In this document: positions 38,529-47,220 of the stretch, piece by piece
Position numbering within the stretch: position 1 is the stretch's first letter
How the letters are laid out: every line of letters begins with the position of its first letter
The notes under the pieces: model-generated
What the model was told of the DNA's origin: nothing
The model's database searches: none
What the model saw: the letters and a program-made list of their open reading frames with translations, nothing else
Assembly (NCBI GenBank): GCA_019359325.1
Contig: JAHHHN010000004.1
Span: forward strand, 62,001-126,000
Direction: 5' to 3'
Source of the DNA: Mojavia pulchra JT2-VF2
Lineage (GTDB): Bacteria > Cyanobacteriota > Cyanobacteriia > Cyanobacteriales > Nostocaceae
DNA: 64,000 nucleotides
Program-made: the position numbers and the translations under genes

Positions 38529-38988
38529 TATTTTGTTCCTCTATTTGTATAACTTCTACTAGCCATTGCATAGGATTATTAATTTTTACGTTAATCAATT
38601 GAGGGTTTCTCTGGGCTTTTTTGAGGAGTCTATCGTCTGTCGTGAGGAAAATGTCGGCTTGGCTTCTTTCAGCGCTTGCGATATGAGTGGCATCATAGTT
38701 AGAAAATCCCAGGCTTTGGAGTTCTGCCGATCGCTTTTCGATGAGTTGGCTGCTGATGACTTTGATTTTAGCGATCGCGAGTATTTTTTTGACATTCTTG
38801 AGTCTTTCTAGATCGGGAGTTTGGTCTAATTCTGCATCCAAAGCAGCGCTTGCGATCAGTCTCCAGATTCCTGAGTAGCATTGGCTAAGAATTGTCAGGA
38901 TTGCTTGTGTTTACAGTGCAATCCGGGATTGTGTTTGATCGTCAAACGGACGATTGAGGCAACAAGCATCTAGATAAATTCTATATTT
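38521..38988 (-). pseudogene. VapC-like PIN-domain gene with internal stop
   Basis: A 106-codon frame (38521-38841) uses a TTG as nominal start, but protein-like coding continues upstream in the same frame: IYLDACCLNRPFDDQTQSRI, then AL-stop (TAA at 38911-38913), then TQAILTILSQCYSGIWRLIA. The Y-L-D and later NYDATHIASAERSQADIFLT supply PIN catalytic acids. No ATG precedes the first strand; a GGACTTACGCA repeat end lies there instead. Thus both the start codon and one codon are damaged. I read it as a dead PIN toxin. Confidence 0.75.
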
Positions 38989-39017
38989 ATAGGACTTACG
39001 CATTCATTAGAAATAAG

Positions 39018-39524
39018 CTAATTGCTTGAAAATCGCCCGTGCAATATTGGCATAGTAAATAACCCCCACGCCAAACCCGTAATTAACCCAAAGGGCGTGA
39101 CAATATAGTTATTAAAACTCCATAAACCGAAAACCTGTGCTGCTAATTCCAACGGATAAGCCATCATTAATACACTAGCTAAAGCTGCACCATTCCAACC
39201 ATATTGGCTCAACCAATAAAAACCTTTACCATCGGTCACAGCATATAGTAGGCGGGTAATAAATAAACCTGTAACAGTGCCATAGCAACGCATACATACA
39301 GCCATCATAAATGGGGGTGCTAAATCTAAGCCCATATCTGGTTGCGGACATACATGATTGCCCATGAAATAAATGATGTTCGCAATACTCCCAAGTAACC
39401 ATACCCCAGACGCAGCAAGAAAGGGAGCAGCTAGCGGGCCAATCACCATACCCGCCAGCATAAAATCAGCGATTGCACTGACCCAATTAACCTGCAACTC
39501 TCTTCTGAAAGCTACTCTCATCAT
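39018..39524 (-). CDS. DUF2085 membrane protein
   Basis: This 168-residue protein has about four hydrophobic helices. Family residues GNHVCPQPD (H-x-C) and MAVCMRCYGTVTGLF (C-x2-C-x-G) are those of DUF2085, which may bind a metal at the membrane. The function is unknown. The next gene on the strand, agrE, is upstream; about 40 bases of CTCTGCGC repeats separate them. Confidence 0.8.
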   Translation of the reverse strand: MMRVAFRRELQVNWVSAIADFMLAGMVIGPLAAPFLAASGVWLLGSIANIIYFMGNHVCPQPDMGLDLAPPFMMAVCMRCYGTVTGLFITRLLYAVTDGKGFYWLSQYGWNGAALASVLMMAYPLELAAQVFGLWSFNNYIVTPFGLITGLAWGLFTMPILHGRFSSN

Positions 39525-39565
39525 TCCCTTTCTCTGCGCCTCTGCGCCTCTGCGTGATACCTTTC

Positions 39566-41677
39566 TTAACCTACCACTGCCCGATAAGGACTTGTCAACT
39601 TATCCAGTTGCTGTGTCAACAGACTGAGGAACAATCCCACATCTGTAACCACACCTACCGATTCTATCGAACCGCGATCGCTTAACTTAGTAACCACAGC
39701 TGGATTAATATCCACACACACCATTTTCACACCAGCCGGGGTCATATTCCCTACGCCAATCGAGTGCAGCATTGATGAAAGCATCAAAATCATCTCCGCA
39801 CCTTCTAAAAGTTGGGCGTATTCTTGCTGTGCTTTGATTAAATCCATTTGGGTATCAGGCAAAGGCCCATCATCCCGAATCGAACCGGCAAGAACAAAAG
39901 GTACGTAATTGCGGACGCACTCATACATAACGCCACTCTTAATCAGCCCAGCTTCCACTGCTTTGGCAATACTTCCATAACGGCGGATAGTATTAATTAC
40001 CTTCAGGTGATGGCGGTGTCCACCACGAACAGCAACACCCCGTTTCATGTCTACACCGAGGGATGTTCCCATCATATTTTGCTCGATGTCGTGGACAGCG
40101 ATCGCATTCCCGCCCAAAAGCGCCTGTACGTATCCTTCTCGAATTAGCCGTGATAGATGTTCGCCGCCGCCTGTGTGAATTACTACAGGCCCCGCTGTGA
40201 CAACTACTTTACCGCCTGCATCTCGGATTTTACGCAATTCCCAAGCTACTTGTTCCACAACTAATTCCACACGCCGTTCGCTGGAAACACCTGCGGACAT
40301 AAAGCTAAATTCTTGGGCGTTGCGTTGTTCGCGCGATTCTGTTTTCCGAATCGTGCGGATACCTAGTACGTCTACTATTACCTGTTCGCCTACTACTAAA
40401 TCCCGTAAGATTTTACACTTAGCTACTAAGCCTTGAGGTGTTTGGGTAATTGCGATCGCACCGTCCATGCGTTGATTTTGTACTTTCACCCACTGTCCTT
40501 TAATCCGTACTTCAGTAGGATAAATCGTACTTACATAGAAATCATCAGGAGCAACACCATCTTGAACCACAGGCTCCAGTTTGGCATCGCGCTCATCTTG
40601 GGGCAAGTCTACCGCACCCAAATCAATCAACAGCGAGATGATTTCTTCCATCACTTCATGCGATGGTGCTGATACTTTCACTTCAGCTGCTGAGGTACTT
40701 TGGCGTTGTTCTCCCAAGTTGAAATTTAATACTTGGAAACTTCCACCTGTGTCTACAATTAAATCCAAAGCGCGGTTAATCAAGCCAGAGTCGAGCAAGT
40801 GTCCTTCTAGGCGAATGATGCGGCTTTCTACTGAGACATTGGCATGAATTTCATCTCTGACTGGTTCTGTCACCCGCAGGGTAAGACATTTCGCTGCACC
40901 ACCAGCTTTGAGAAATTCAGTTAGCGGTGTTTCAATTACTTGGAAACCTGCATCTGCTAGGCGTGCTTTTAAAGCATCACTCGCCTTGTTCATAATCACG
41001 ATGCTGTCAACATTCACCGCATTACAGGCGAAGTTTACCGCGTCGGCTTCTTCAATAGCGATGCGCTTTTCTGCTGCTACTCGCATTTCAATTAAACGGT
41101 TGGAGTAGGAATCAAAAGCGCCTGGATAGTAAAGCAAATAACCGTTGGCTAGAGGACAGAAGCAGGTATCTAAATGATAGAAGCGCTCATCAATTAATCG
41201 CAAAGATAGTACTTCTATATCCAGCCATTTAGCTAGATAAGGATGAGAATCTAATTCAGAACGGAAGCCGTATCCTGCCCATAGCCAACGTCCTTCCCGG
41301 TCTAGCAGTGCGTCCCCTGCGCCTTCAAAGGGTAAGTCTTTTGGCAATACATGGACTGTGTAACCATTTCCTTCAAACCATTGTTGAAAGTAAGGTTCTT
41401 CTCCCTGACGTTCTTTGTGCAGGAAGCGGCTGAGAACAACATTATCCCCCAACACCAAGCCGGCATTGGCGGTAAATACCATATCAGGCCAACCTTTTTC
41501 AGGCGTTACTAAATCTACAATGGCGTGTTCTTTGAGGACGTAGTGTAGTTTTTGCCACTGTTCGACGGCGCGATCGCGCGATGACTTGTGAATGTTCCCT
41601 TCCATCCAGGGATTAATCACATAGTCTACATCGTAGTGGTCAGGGGCACACATCAAAAAGCGAATGCGGGAAGTCAT
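39566..41677 (-). CDS. agrE: AgrE/ArgZ arginine dihydrolase with ornithine cyclodeaminase-type domain
   Basis: The N-terminal part is a guanidine-group-modifying domain: RFLMCAPDHYDVDYVINPWM, MVFTANAGLVLGDNVVLS, and FYHLDTCFCPLANG with the catalytic His and Cys. It converts arginine to ornithine, CO2 and ammonia. A middle domain (about residues 280-400) leads into a C-terminal LOR/SDH-type NAD-binding region that turns ornithine to proline in the Anabaena enzyme. The full length of 703 residues matches AgrE of heterocystous cyanobacteria, where it mobilises nitrogen from arginine and cyanophycin. Confidence 0.93.
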   Translation of the reverse strand: MTSRIRFLMCAPDHYDVDYVINPWMEGNIHKSSRDRAVEQWQKLHYVLKEHAIVDLVTPEKGWPDMVFTANAGLVLGDNVVLSRFLHKERQGEEPYFQQWFEGNGYTVHVLPKDLPFEGAGDALLDREGRWLWAGYGFRSELDSHPYLAKWLDIEVLSLRLIDERFYHLDTCFCPLANGYLLYYPGAFDSYSNRLIEMRVAAEKRIAIEEADAVNFACNAVNVDSIVIMNKASDALKARLADAGFQVIETPLTEFLKAGGAAKCLTLRVTEPVRDEIHANVSVESRIIRLEGHLLDSGLINRALDLIVDTGGSFQVLNFNLGEQRQSTSAAEVKVSAPSHEVMEEIISLLIDLGAVDLPQDERDAKLEPVVQDGVAPDDFYVSTIYPTEVRIKGQWVKVQNQRMDGAIAITQTPQGLVAKCKILRDLVVGEQVIVDVLGIRTIRKTESREQRNAQEFSFMSAGVSSERRVELVVEQVAWELRKIRDAGGKVVVTAGPVVIHTGGGEHLSRLIREGYVQALLGGNAIAVHDIEQNMMGTSLGVDMKRGVAVRGGHRHHLKVINTIRRYGSIAKAVEAGLIKSGVMYECVRNYVPFVLAGSIRDDGPLPDTQMDLIKAQQEYAQLLEGAEMILMLSSMLHSIGVGNMTPAGVKMVCVDINPAVVTKLSDRGSIESVGVVTDVGLFLSLLTQQLDKLTSPYRAVVG

Positions 41678-42151
41678 AAAAATATTACAAGCGTTGAGAA
41701 GCTACAAGCCTTAGTTTATACAAACTATTACTGCAACAATATGTCAAATTTGCTACGATTCATTGAAATTTTTTAGTATTTCAAGACGTAAAATTTTTGC
41801 TCTCATTCTATTATCCCAAAAGGATAAAATGCGGCAAAAACTGACAACATAGCAAAAAGACTAATGGTACAAAACCGAAAGCTCAATTGCGTGCCATTGT
41901 AGCGCTATTTGGCTGTAGGAACTCAATATTTTATCCCCAAAAATATGGACATAAATTAGACATAAATATAGCAAGGCTTGACACAGTATGAAGTTTAGTG
42001 ACGAGGTACGGGGGAAAGTGCAGATCGTAAACCTACTAAACTAAATCGCTTTCACAATAAGTTAATTCGGCAACTCCGCAATTGTTTTGTCTATTTTGGG
42101 AATGCGCTAACATACCATTGTATAAATAACAATGTTATACCGCGTAAATGT
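41678..42151. other. Divergent promoter region of agrE and 42152 gene
   Basis: About 470 AT-rich bases between divergent genes. An imperfect inverted repeat CATTGT-N7-ACAATG is at 42116-42134, about 20 bases before the GTG start on the right. No RNA gene is recognised. Confidence 0.4.
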
Positions 42152-42559
42152 GTGGATATTGCTTTAATCGTTAAGTTTCTTGCGCCTTGTCTGCCATTTC
42201 TGCTGAATGTAGGTAATAAAGCCGTAGAAGGAGCATCACAGAAACTAGGTGAGGATGTTTGGAATAAAGCAAAGGCTATTTGGGCTAAGTTACATTCCAA
42301 GGTAGAGGCTAAGGAAGCAGCGAAAGAAGCAGCGGTGGATGTGGCTGCAAATCCAGAGGATGAAGATTTACAAGTAAGCTTGCGGGTGCAATTAAAGAAG
42401 ATTTTAGAGGCTGATAAAGGGCTTGCAGAGGAAATAGCCAAGATTTTGCAAGCATCGACTGACAAACCTGGTGACAATATTGCGATGAGTGCTAATGCTT
42501 ACGACCAAAGTACAGTCAAGCAAGTTGGGAAAATTGACGCAAACCAAGTGAGTTTTTAA
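42152..42559 (+). CDS. Helical protein with conserved beta-like tail, TPR-associated
   Basis: GTG-started frame of 135 residues. The first half is a hydrophobic segment (LIVKFLAPCLPFLLNVGNKA) and a helical Lys/Glu/Ala-rich part (KVEAKEAAKEAAVDVAA). The tail (AMSANAYDQSTVKQVGKID) looks like short beta-strands with polar repeats, a pattern I associate with a multi-copy Nostoc family found beside TPR or NLR-like effector genes. The downstream gene is a broken TPR protein, which fits. A signalling role by tail-tail interaction is inference only. Confidence 0.5.
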   Translation: MDIALIVKFLAPCLPFLLNVGNKAVEGASQKLGEDVWNKAKAIWAKLHSKVEAKEAAKEAAVDVAANPEDEDLQVSLRVQLKKILEADKGLAEEIAKILQASTDKPGDNIAMSANAYDQSTVKQVGKIDANQVSF

Positions 42560-42611
42560 CTCAGCTATAGTAGTTCCCATTTAGATACAGTACAACATTA
42601 TATCGCCAGGT

Positions 42612-42640
42612 GTAAGGGCACGGCAGTGCCGTGCCCTTAC
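42612..42640. repeat. Perfect 14-bp-arm palindrome (GGGCAC family, copy 1)
   Basis: Arms GTAAGGGCACGGCA and TGCCGTGCCCTTAC flank one unpaired base at 42626. Two related copies lie at 44088-44108 and 44170-44190 and differ by matched changes in both arms. Confidence 0.85.
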
Positions 42641-42695
42641 TTACTTCTACGTTCGCAGTCACAACATCCAGCAAAATTTTTACCTGCTAACAATA

Positions 42696-43233
42696 ATGGC
42701 AGAAGAACCCAACCCCAGTAACTCGAACAATATTGAAATCAATATTCGAGGCGAAGGTATTTCCTTAATCGGTTTGGGCAATGCTTACAACTCCCTGGGA
42801 CAATACCCACGGGCGATTGAGTTCTACCAGCAGTCTTTGGATATCAAACGGGAGATCAGCGATCGCAATGGCGAAGGTGCTTCCTTAAACAATTTGGGCA
42901 ATGCTTACGACTCCCTGGGACAGTACCAACGAGCGATTGAGTTCTTCCACTTTGGATATCAAAAGGGAGATTAGCGATATTCGAGGGGAAGCAGACACCT
43001 GGTTTAATTTAGGTTTGTCTTTGCAAAACGTCAACCGAGAATCAGACGCGCTGGGTGTTTATCGCAATGTGCGTGAACTGTATCAGACAATGGGAATTAA
43101 TGCTAATGTGCAACTTTGCAATGATGCAATTGAGCGTCTTTCGCAACCAAAAGCGCCTGTAGTTTCTCGGCGTGGGTTTTGGGGGTGGTTGCATCGGTTG
43201 TGGCGTTGGGTTTGCGCTTGGTTTCGCCGGTGA
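42696..43233 (+). pseudogene. TPR protein gene broken by a 5-base deletion
   Basis: The first frame (42696-42974) encodes an acidic start with SNSNNIEINIRGEG and two FGxGxY-type TPR units (LGNAYNSLGQYPRAIEFYQQ and LGNAYDSLGQYQRAIEFF). The second unit lost 5 bases relative to the first (GTTCTACCAGCAGTCTTTGG versus GTTCTTCCACTTTGG near 42943), shifting the frame. The rest continues as LDIKREISDIRGEADTWFNL to 43233, with a Trp-rich, basic end (GWLHRLWRWVCAWFRR). An undamaged version would have about 178 residues. A sequencing error is the alternative. Confidence 0.75.
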
Positions 43234-43284
43234 AAAAGATTCTTTATTTATGGAAATATAAGAAACTGGCTATTTTTTACCTAT

Positions 43285-43641
43285 ATGCTGCCGAAATATC
43301 TACCATTACCAATAGTTAGATTTTTCACCATGGGATTGCTTATACAACCCATTGCTGCTCACTGCAAGACTCTAATCTATAATTACAGCAATTACAGCAC
43401 AACAAGTTTATCCGAGCAATCCTTACTAATAAGCCAATTTAGACCTGGGGATAGTTGTGAAGCAAACGACAACTTAAGTTTGTTGGCTGATACGTTTATT
43501 AGTGTGTGCCTAAAAGCATCAATTAGGCGAGAGTTTCCTAGCGAATTTCTGAACTTTTATTTAGAAGACATCAAAAGCAATAAATCTGCAACTGGTAAAA
43601 AAGCTTGGAAGTTATTGAATGATAATAGATTCAAAAAGTAA
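43285..43641 (+). CDS. Probable exported hypothetical protein
   Basis: This 118-residue frame begins with a hydrophobic stretch (VRFFTMGLLIQPIAAHC) that could be a signal peptide, followed by a Ser/Asn/Tyr-rich region and a C-terminal KKAWKLLNDNRFKK. The cysteines (three after the signal) may bridge outside the cell. It is 14 bases from the DUF4288-like gene, so the two may be co-transcribed. No family is recognised. Confidence 0.45.
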   Translation: MLPKYLPLPIVRFFTMGLLIQPIAAHCKTLIYNYSNYSTTSLSEQSLLISQFRPGDSCEANDNLSLLADTFISVCLKASIRREFPSEFLNFYLEDIKSNKSATGKKAWKLLNDNRFKK

Positions 43642-43655
43642 CTGGGGAAAATGGG

Positions 43656-44018
43656 ATGACACCTGAAAGTACAAATAGACCAGAATCATTTTACATCGCT
43701 ATTATTCTCTATAAATCATCTTCAGATGCACCTGATTATAAACCTTTGTACCAAGAAAGCTTTGTGCTAATTAAAGCTGCTTCTTTAGAGTCAGCAAAAG
43801 CAAAGGCTTTAAATTATGGAAAAAATGAAAGCGTCAGCTATACAAATGAGAATGGAGAAACTATTACTTGGTCTTTGCAGCAAGTAGTAGATGTTAATTC
43901 AGTTTTGTATGATGACTTTGATTCATCTGAGGATGTTATTGATTTATATACTCGACATTTTTGCAATTATGACGCTTACCAATCATTTGAACCATTATTA
44001 TCTCAAGAGCAATTTTAG
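43656..44018 (+). CDS. DUF4288-like protein
   Basis: This 120-residue protein fits DUF4288 by FYIAIILYKSSSDA near the start, ESFVLIKAASLESAKAKALN (family 'E-x-x-x-L-A-A-S-x-E-A-x-x-x-A') and ITWSLQQVVDVNSVLYDDF. The role is unknown. It is the second of two same-strand small genes and is followed by a MITE-like element. Confidence 0.7.
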   Translation: MTPESTNRPESFYIAIILYKSSSDAPDYKPLYQESFVLIKAASLESAKAKALNYGKNESVSYTNENGETITWSLQQVVDVNSVLYDDFDSSEDVIDLYTRHFCNYDAYQSFEPLLSQEQF

Positions 44019-44046
44019 GATTTATGCATTCTTTCGTTGTGATCTA

Positions 44047-44142
44047 TATAGCGGTTCTCTATTGTTTAGAATACAGATCATTCGTAGGGGCACAGCAATG
44101 CTGTGCCCTATAGTGTAGTGCATCCAAACGAGAACCGCTATA
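44047..44142. mobile_element. MITE-like element, 96 bp
   Basis: Terminal inverted repeats TATAGCGGTTCTC (44047-44059) and GAGAACCGCTATA (44130-44142) are exact over 13 bases. Inside lies a second palindrome with arms GGGCACAGCA/TGCTGTGCCC (44088-44108). There is no coding capacity, as expected for a non-autonomous element. Confidence 0.7.
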
Positions 44143-44169
44143 ATCACTCCACACATAAGTTATTCATCA

Positions 44170-44190
44170 GGGCACAACAATGTTGTGCCC
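44170..44190. repeat. GGGCAC-family palindrome, copy 3
   Basis: Arms GGGCACAACA (44170-44179) and TGTTGTGCCC (44181-44190) flank a single A. See copies at 42612 and 44088. Confidence 0.8.
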
Positions 44191-44268
44191 CTACCAATCT
44201 GTCGCATTTTTTTTCAAATTGGTAAGCGCCTTTCTGCCCTAGTCTTGGCTAGTAGGTGCAACCGTGCT

Positions 44269-44634
44269 TTAACGCACAGTAGGCTTGCGATTGGCTTCGA
44301 CACCGCGCTTGGCGCGATCGCTTTTGCGAGTACCTCCAGCCATTTGATACTCATGGCTATTGTTACCAAATTTATAAGCTATACCACGCAAAATTTTCTC
44401 AGAATAGTCTGCCAAAATTTCTTCGTTTTCGTTGAGCTGGGTTAATAAAATATCAATAGTCGAGAGGGTGGTATTGTATACTTCTAGATTTTTTCGGAGG
44501 CGTTCGATTTTGTCAGTATAATCTTTGACTGTCAACCCTTCTCCTACATCTAGAGTTGGACTGATAGATTTAATACTAGCTAGACGTGTTTCAGCTTTGC
44601 TTAGAATACGTGAACTCCGTTTAGGTCTTGCCAT
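44269..44634 (-). CDS. Conserved cyanobacterial coiled-coil-like protein
   Basis: I place the start at MARPKRSSRILSKAETRLAS (44634); the frame upstream is AT-rich and unlike protein. The 121 residues are basic at both ends, with a central helical stretch (DYTDKIERLRKNLEVYNTTL ... TQLNENEEILADYSEKILRG) that could form a coiled coil. No named domain is recognised. The basic ends suggest nucleic-acid contact, as an inference. Confidence 0.6.
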   Translation of the reverse strand: MARPKRSSRILSKAETRLASIKSISPTLDVGEGLTVKDYTDKIERLRKNLEVYNTTLSTIDILLTQLNENEEILADYSEKILRGIAYKFGNNSHEYQMAGGTRKSDRAKRGVEANRKPTVR

Positions 44635-44763
44635 AATTAATACTTGTTTTTCCAAATTGTCATAACTCCATAGTGGACAGATGTTGAAAAAGTTGTCATA
44701 CGTAAATTTGTTGATTTTTTTTAAAATCCAAAATTTAAGTAATATCATGTTCGACTAAACACT

Positions 44764-44851
44764 TGTCATTACGAACGCAGCCATAGCGAAGTGAAGTAAT
44801 CGCAGAGTCCTTACGATTGCGTCGTTCCACTGCGTTTCACTCGCAATGACA
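44764..44851. mobile_element. MITE-like inverted-repeat element
   Basis: Ends TGTCATTACGA (44764-44774) and TCGCAATGACA (44841-44851) are inverted copies with one mismatch. The inside is built of imperfect GCGAAGTGAAGTAATCGC-type sequence, a common dispersed bacterial and cyanobacterial repeat. Confidence 0.65.
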
Positions 44852-44856
44852 CATCC

Positions 44857-45013
44857 AGGACTTACGCACTCATATCCCCTAACCCCCTTAAAAAGGGCAG
44901 CCCTGCGCCCTTGCGGGTTTCCCGACTCCCTCAGTGGCGTGGCTTTAGACGTTCCCCCTTTTTTAAGGGGGGTTAGGGGGGATCAGGGTTTCAGACTTCA
45001 GTGCGTAAGCCCT
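44857..45013. mobile_element. MITE-like element ending in AGGACTTACGCA
   Basis: The left end AGGACTTACGCACT and right end AGTGCGTAAGCCCT are inverted copies. Next to them, CCCCTAACCCCCTTAAAAA and TTTTTTAAGGGGGGTTAGGGG pair further inside. The element is about 157 bases and non-coding. It sits 6 bases from the previous element, so repeats have stacked here. Confidence 0.7.
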
Positions 45014-45142
45014 AACATCGTAAGTAATTAAGCGGACTTGAGTAATTTATCTCAATTCCTAATTACGAAAGTCCAACAGAATCTAGGTTCTAGGCTTTGA
45101 ATCTGTTGCCGAATTTGAGAGCGCAAGTCTGTTTCTGATAGC

Positions 45143-45409
45143 GTGAAGGCAGAAGTTGCTTCAGACTGCGCGGAACACGGAAACGTGAAGGCAGAAGTTG
45201 CTACAGACTGCGCGGAACACGGAAACGTGAAGACGGAAGTTGCTACAGGGAAGGCAGAAGTTGCTACAGACTGCGCGGAACACGGAAATGTGAAGACGGA
45301 AGCTGCTACAGGGAAGACAGAAGTTGCTACAGACTGCGCGGAACACGGAAACGTGAAGACGGAAGCTGTTACAGGGAAGGCAGAAGTTGGTACAAGGAAG
45401 ACAAAATAG
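45143..45409 (+). repeat. 21-bp-modular minisatellite, open reading frame on + strand
   Basis: Tandem units of 42 and 63 bases are assembled from 21-base modules (GTGAAGGCAGAAGTTGCTAC followed by a CAG- or GACTGCGCGGAACACGG-type module). Because every module is a multiple of three, an 88-codon frame starting with GTG stays open, with seven-residue periodicity (KAEVATDCAEHGNV). The minus strand is also partly open. There is no clear ribosome-binding site. A strong terminator follows at 45432. Whether it is translated, is an RNA, or is inert cannot be settled from sequence. Confidence 0.7.
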
Positions 45410-45431
45410 AGAAATGTACTGAATAATTTTG

Positions 45432-45458
45432 CACCACTGCGATCGCAGTGGTGTTTTT
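45432..45458 (+). terminator. Strong rho-independent terminator containing HIP1
   Basis: The 9-bp stem CACCACTGC/GCAGTGGTG with loop GATC is followed by TTTTT. The HIP1 octamer forms the tip. It is oriented to stop plus-strand transcripts, that is those crossing the minisatellite, and not gatA. Confidence 0.85.
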
Positions 45459-45479
45459 AAGATTCATTCCTCAGTAATA

Positions 45480-46940
45480 TCAAGATAGTTGTGGTTTACG
45501 CTCGCGCCAATTAGTTGATTGCTCATAAGCGTAAGCTACATTAAACAGTTGGTCTTCTCGCAGCACCTTACCAATTAGCTGTAATCCAATGGGGAGTCCC
45601 TGATCATCAAATCCGCAAGGTACACTTAAACCCGGTAAACCCGCAAGATTGACAGGAATAGTCATCAAGTCGGTTAAGTACATACTCAAGGGGTCAGTAG
45701 TTTTTTCTCCTGCTTTGAATGCTGTGGTGGGAGAAGTAGGACAGGCTAACACATCGACTTGTTCAAAAGCTTTATCAAAATCTTGCTTAATCAGAGTGCG
45801 GACTTTCTGAGCTTTGAGATAATAAGCATCGTAATAGCCAGCAGAAAGGGCATAAGTTCCAATCATAATCCGCCGCTTAACTTCCGTACCAAAACCACTA
45901 GCACGGGTACGGGTGTACATCGACAGCAGGTTATCTGCGTCAGCAGCACGCAAGCCATATTTAACGCCATCGTAACGAGCTAGGTTTGCAGAGGCTTCCG
46001 ATGGAGCGATGATGTAATAACTAGGTAAGCCATAGCGGAAGCGGGGACAGGAAACTACATGAATTTCTGCTCCCAAGTGTTGGAGTTGATCAATTGCTTT
46101 GGTAACTGCTTGCTCTACCACAGAGTCTAAGCCTTCACCAAAGGTTTCTTTAATTACACCAATCCTGAGCTTTTTTCTAGCTTTGAGGTCTGGTTTTAAA
46201 CTGGCGGCGTAGTCAGGAATATCAACTTTGAGGCTAGTAGAGTCTTTAGGATCGTAACCCGCGATCACACTCAATAATATTGCTGCATCTTCTACTGTGC
46301 GTCCGAATGGCCCAATTTGATCCAAAGATGAAGCGTAAGCCACTAAACCGTAACGAGAAACCAGCCCATAAGTTGGTTTCATTCCTACTACACCACATAA
46401 AGATGCAGGTTGACGAATTGAGCCACCGGTATCAGAACCGAGAGCAACAACACATTCTTCCGCCGCCACCGCCGCCGCCGAACCACCAGAAGAACCACCA
46501 GGAATCCGTGACAAATCCCAAGGATTCGCCGTAACTTGATAGGCAGAATTTTCTGTAGAACTGCCCATGGCAAACTCATCCAAATTGGTTTTGCCTACCA
46601 TAATTGCCCCAGCATCTGCCAGCTTTTGCGTTACCGTTGATTCATAAGGTGGCACAAAATTTTCCAAAATTTTAGAGGCGCAAGTAGTCGGAATTCCCTT
46701 AGTACAAAGATTGTCTTTGATACCGATAGGAATCCCCGCCAGCAAGCCAATTTCTTCGTTGGCGGCGATTTTGGCATCCACAGCACGAGCCTGCTCTAAC
46801 GCCTGTTGTGCCGTCACGTGTAAGAAACTGTGCAATTTTGGCTCTAAAGCTTGAATGCGCTCTAAAGCTTCTTGGGTGATTTCAACAGCAGAACGTTCTT
46901 TTTTAATTAGCTGTTCGTGCAACTCGCGGATGGATGCCAT
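45480..46940 (-). CDS. gatA: Glutamyl-tRNA(Gln) amidotransferase subunit A
   Basis: GatA is the amidase of the GatCAB complex, which turns Glu-tRNA(Gln) into Gln-tRNA(Gln) by releasing ammonia from glutamine. The Lys of the triad lies in [20 protein letters not shown], and the Ser-cisSer pair in [17 protein letters not shown] and [14 protein letters not shown]. The length of 486 residues is normal. gatB and gatC are not in the window, as cyanobacterial gat genes are dispersed. Confidence 0.96.
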   Translation of the reverse strand: MASIRELHEQLIKKERSAVEITQEALERIQALEPKLHSFLHVTAQQALEQARAVDAKIAANEEIGLLAGIPIGIKDNLCTKGIPTTCASKILENFVPPYESTVTQKLADAGAIMVGKTNLDEFAMGSSTENSAYQVTANPWDLSRIPGGSSGGSAAAVAAEECVVALGSDTGGSIRQPASLCGVVGMKPTYGLVSRYGLVAYASSLDQIGPFGRTVEDAAILLSVIAGYDPKDSTSLKVDIPDYAASLKPDLKARKKLRIGVIKETFGEGLDSVVEQAVTKAIDQLQHLGAEIHVVSCPRFRYGLPSYYIIAPSEASANLARYDGVKYGLRAADADNLLSMYTRTRASGFGTEVKRRIMIGTYALSAGYYDAYYLKAQKVRTLIKQDFDKAFEQVDVLACPTSPTTAFKAGEKTTDPLSMYLTDLMTIPVNLAGLPGLSVPCGFDDQGLPIGLQLIGKVLREDQLFNVAYAYEQSTNWRERKPQLS

Positions 46941-46984
46941 GACTGCTCCCTTTGTGATTCAAGTCCTTGATTTTAGTACATTAT

Positions 46985-47095
46985 GATTGGGCATGGGGCA
47001 TGGGGCATGGGGCATGGGGATTGGGGATTGGGTACTGGGGATTGGGTACTTACTGAGTAAACTCTTCCCAGTCCCCAGCCCCCAGTCCCTCTTTT
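46985..47095. repeat. STRR repeats between gatA and dnaE-C
   Basis: Tandem GGGGCAT and GGGTACT/GGGGATT heptamers are followed by an AGTCCCC array. They lie upstream of both divergent genes. Confidence 0.8.
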
Positions 47096-47220
47096 CGTGT
47101 AAAAGTATAGCAGTGTTCGCTCTGCCATAAATTTTGTAGTATGGGCATTGTCTAGCTAACAATGTTGATATTTTTATAAATTAAACAATTTAACAGATTT
47201 GCTTTTGGGGCTTGGGAAAG

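Noticed and set aside
39373-39627. 84-codon + frame across DUF2085 and agrE ends
   Set aside because: Antisense shadow of two well-supported genes.
41690-41760. NtcA site (GTA-N8-TAC) upstream of agrE
   Set aside because: Only a one-off match (GTA-N8-TAT) was found by eye and no -10 box at the right distance could be fixed.
45161-45346. Minus-strand frame through the minisatellite
   Set aside because: It is open only because the modules are multiples of three without stops; the terminator points the other way.
45143-45409. CRISPR array
   Set aside because: Units are contiguous 21-base modules with no unique spacers of constant length, so this is a minisatellite.
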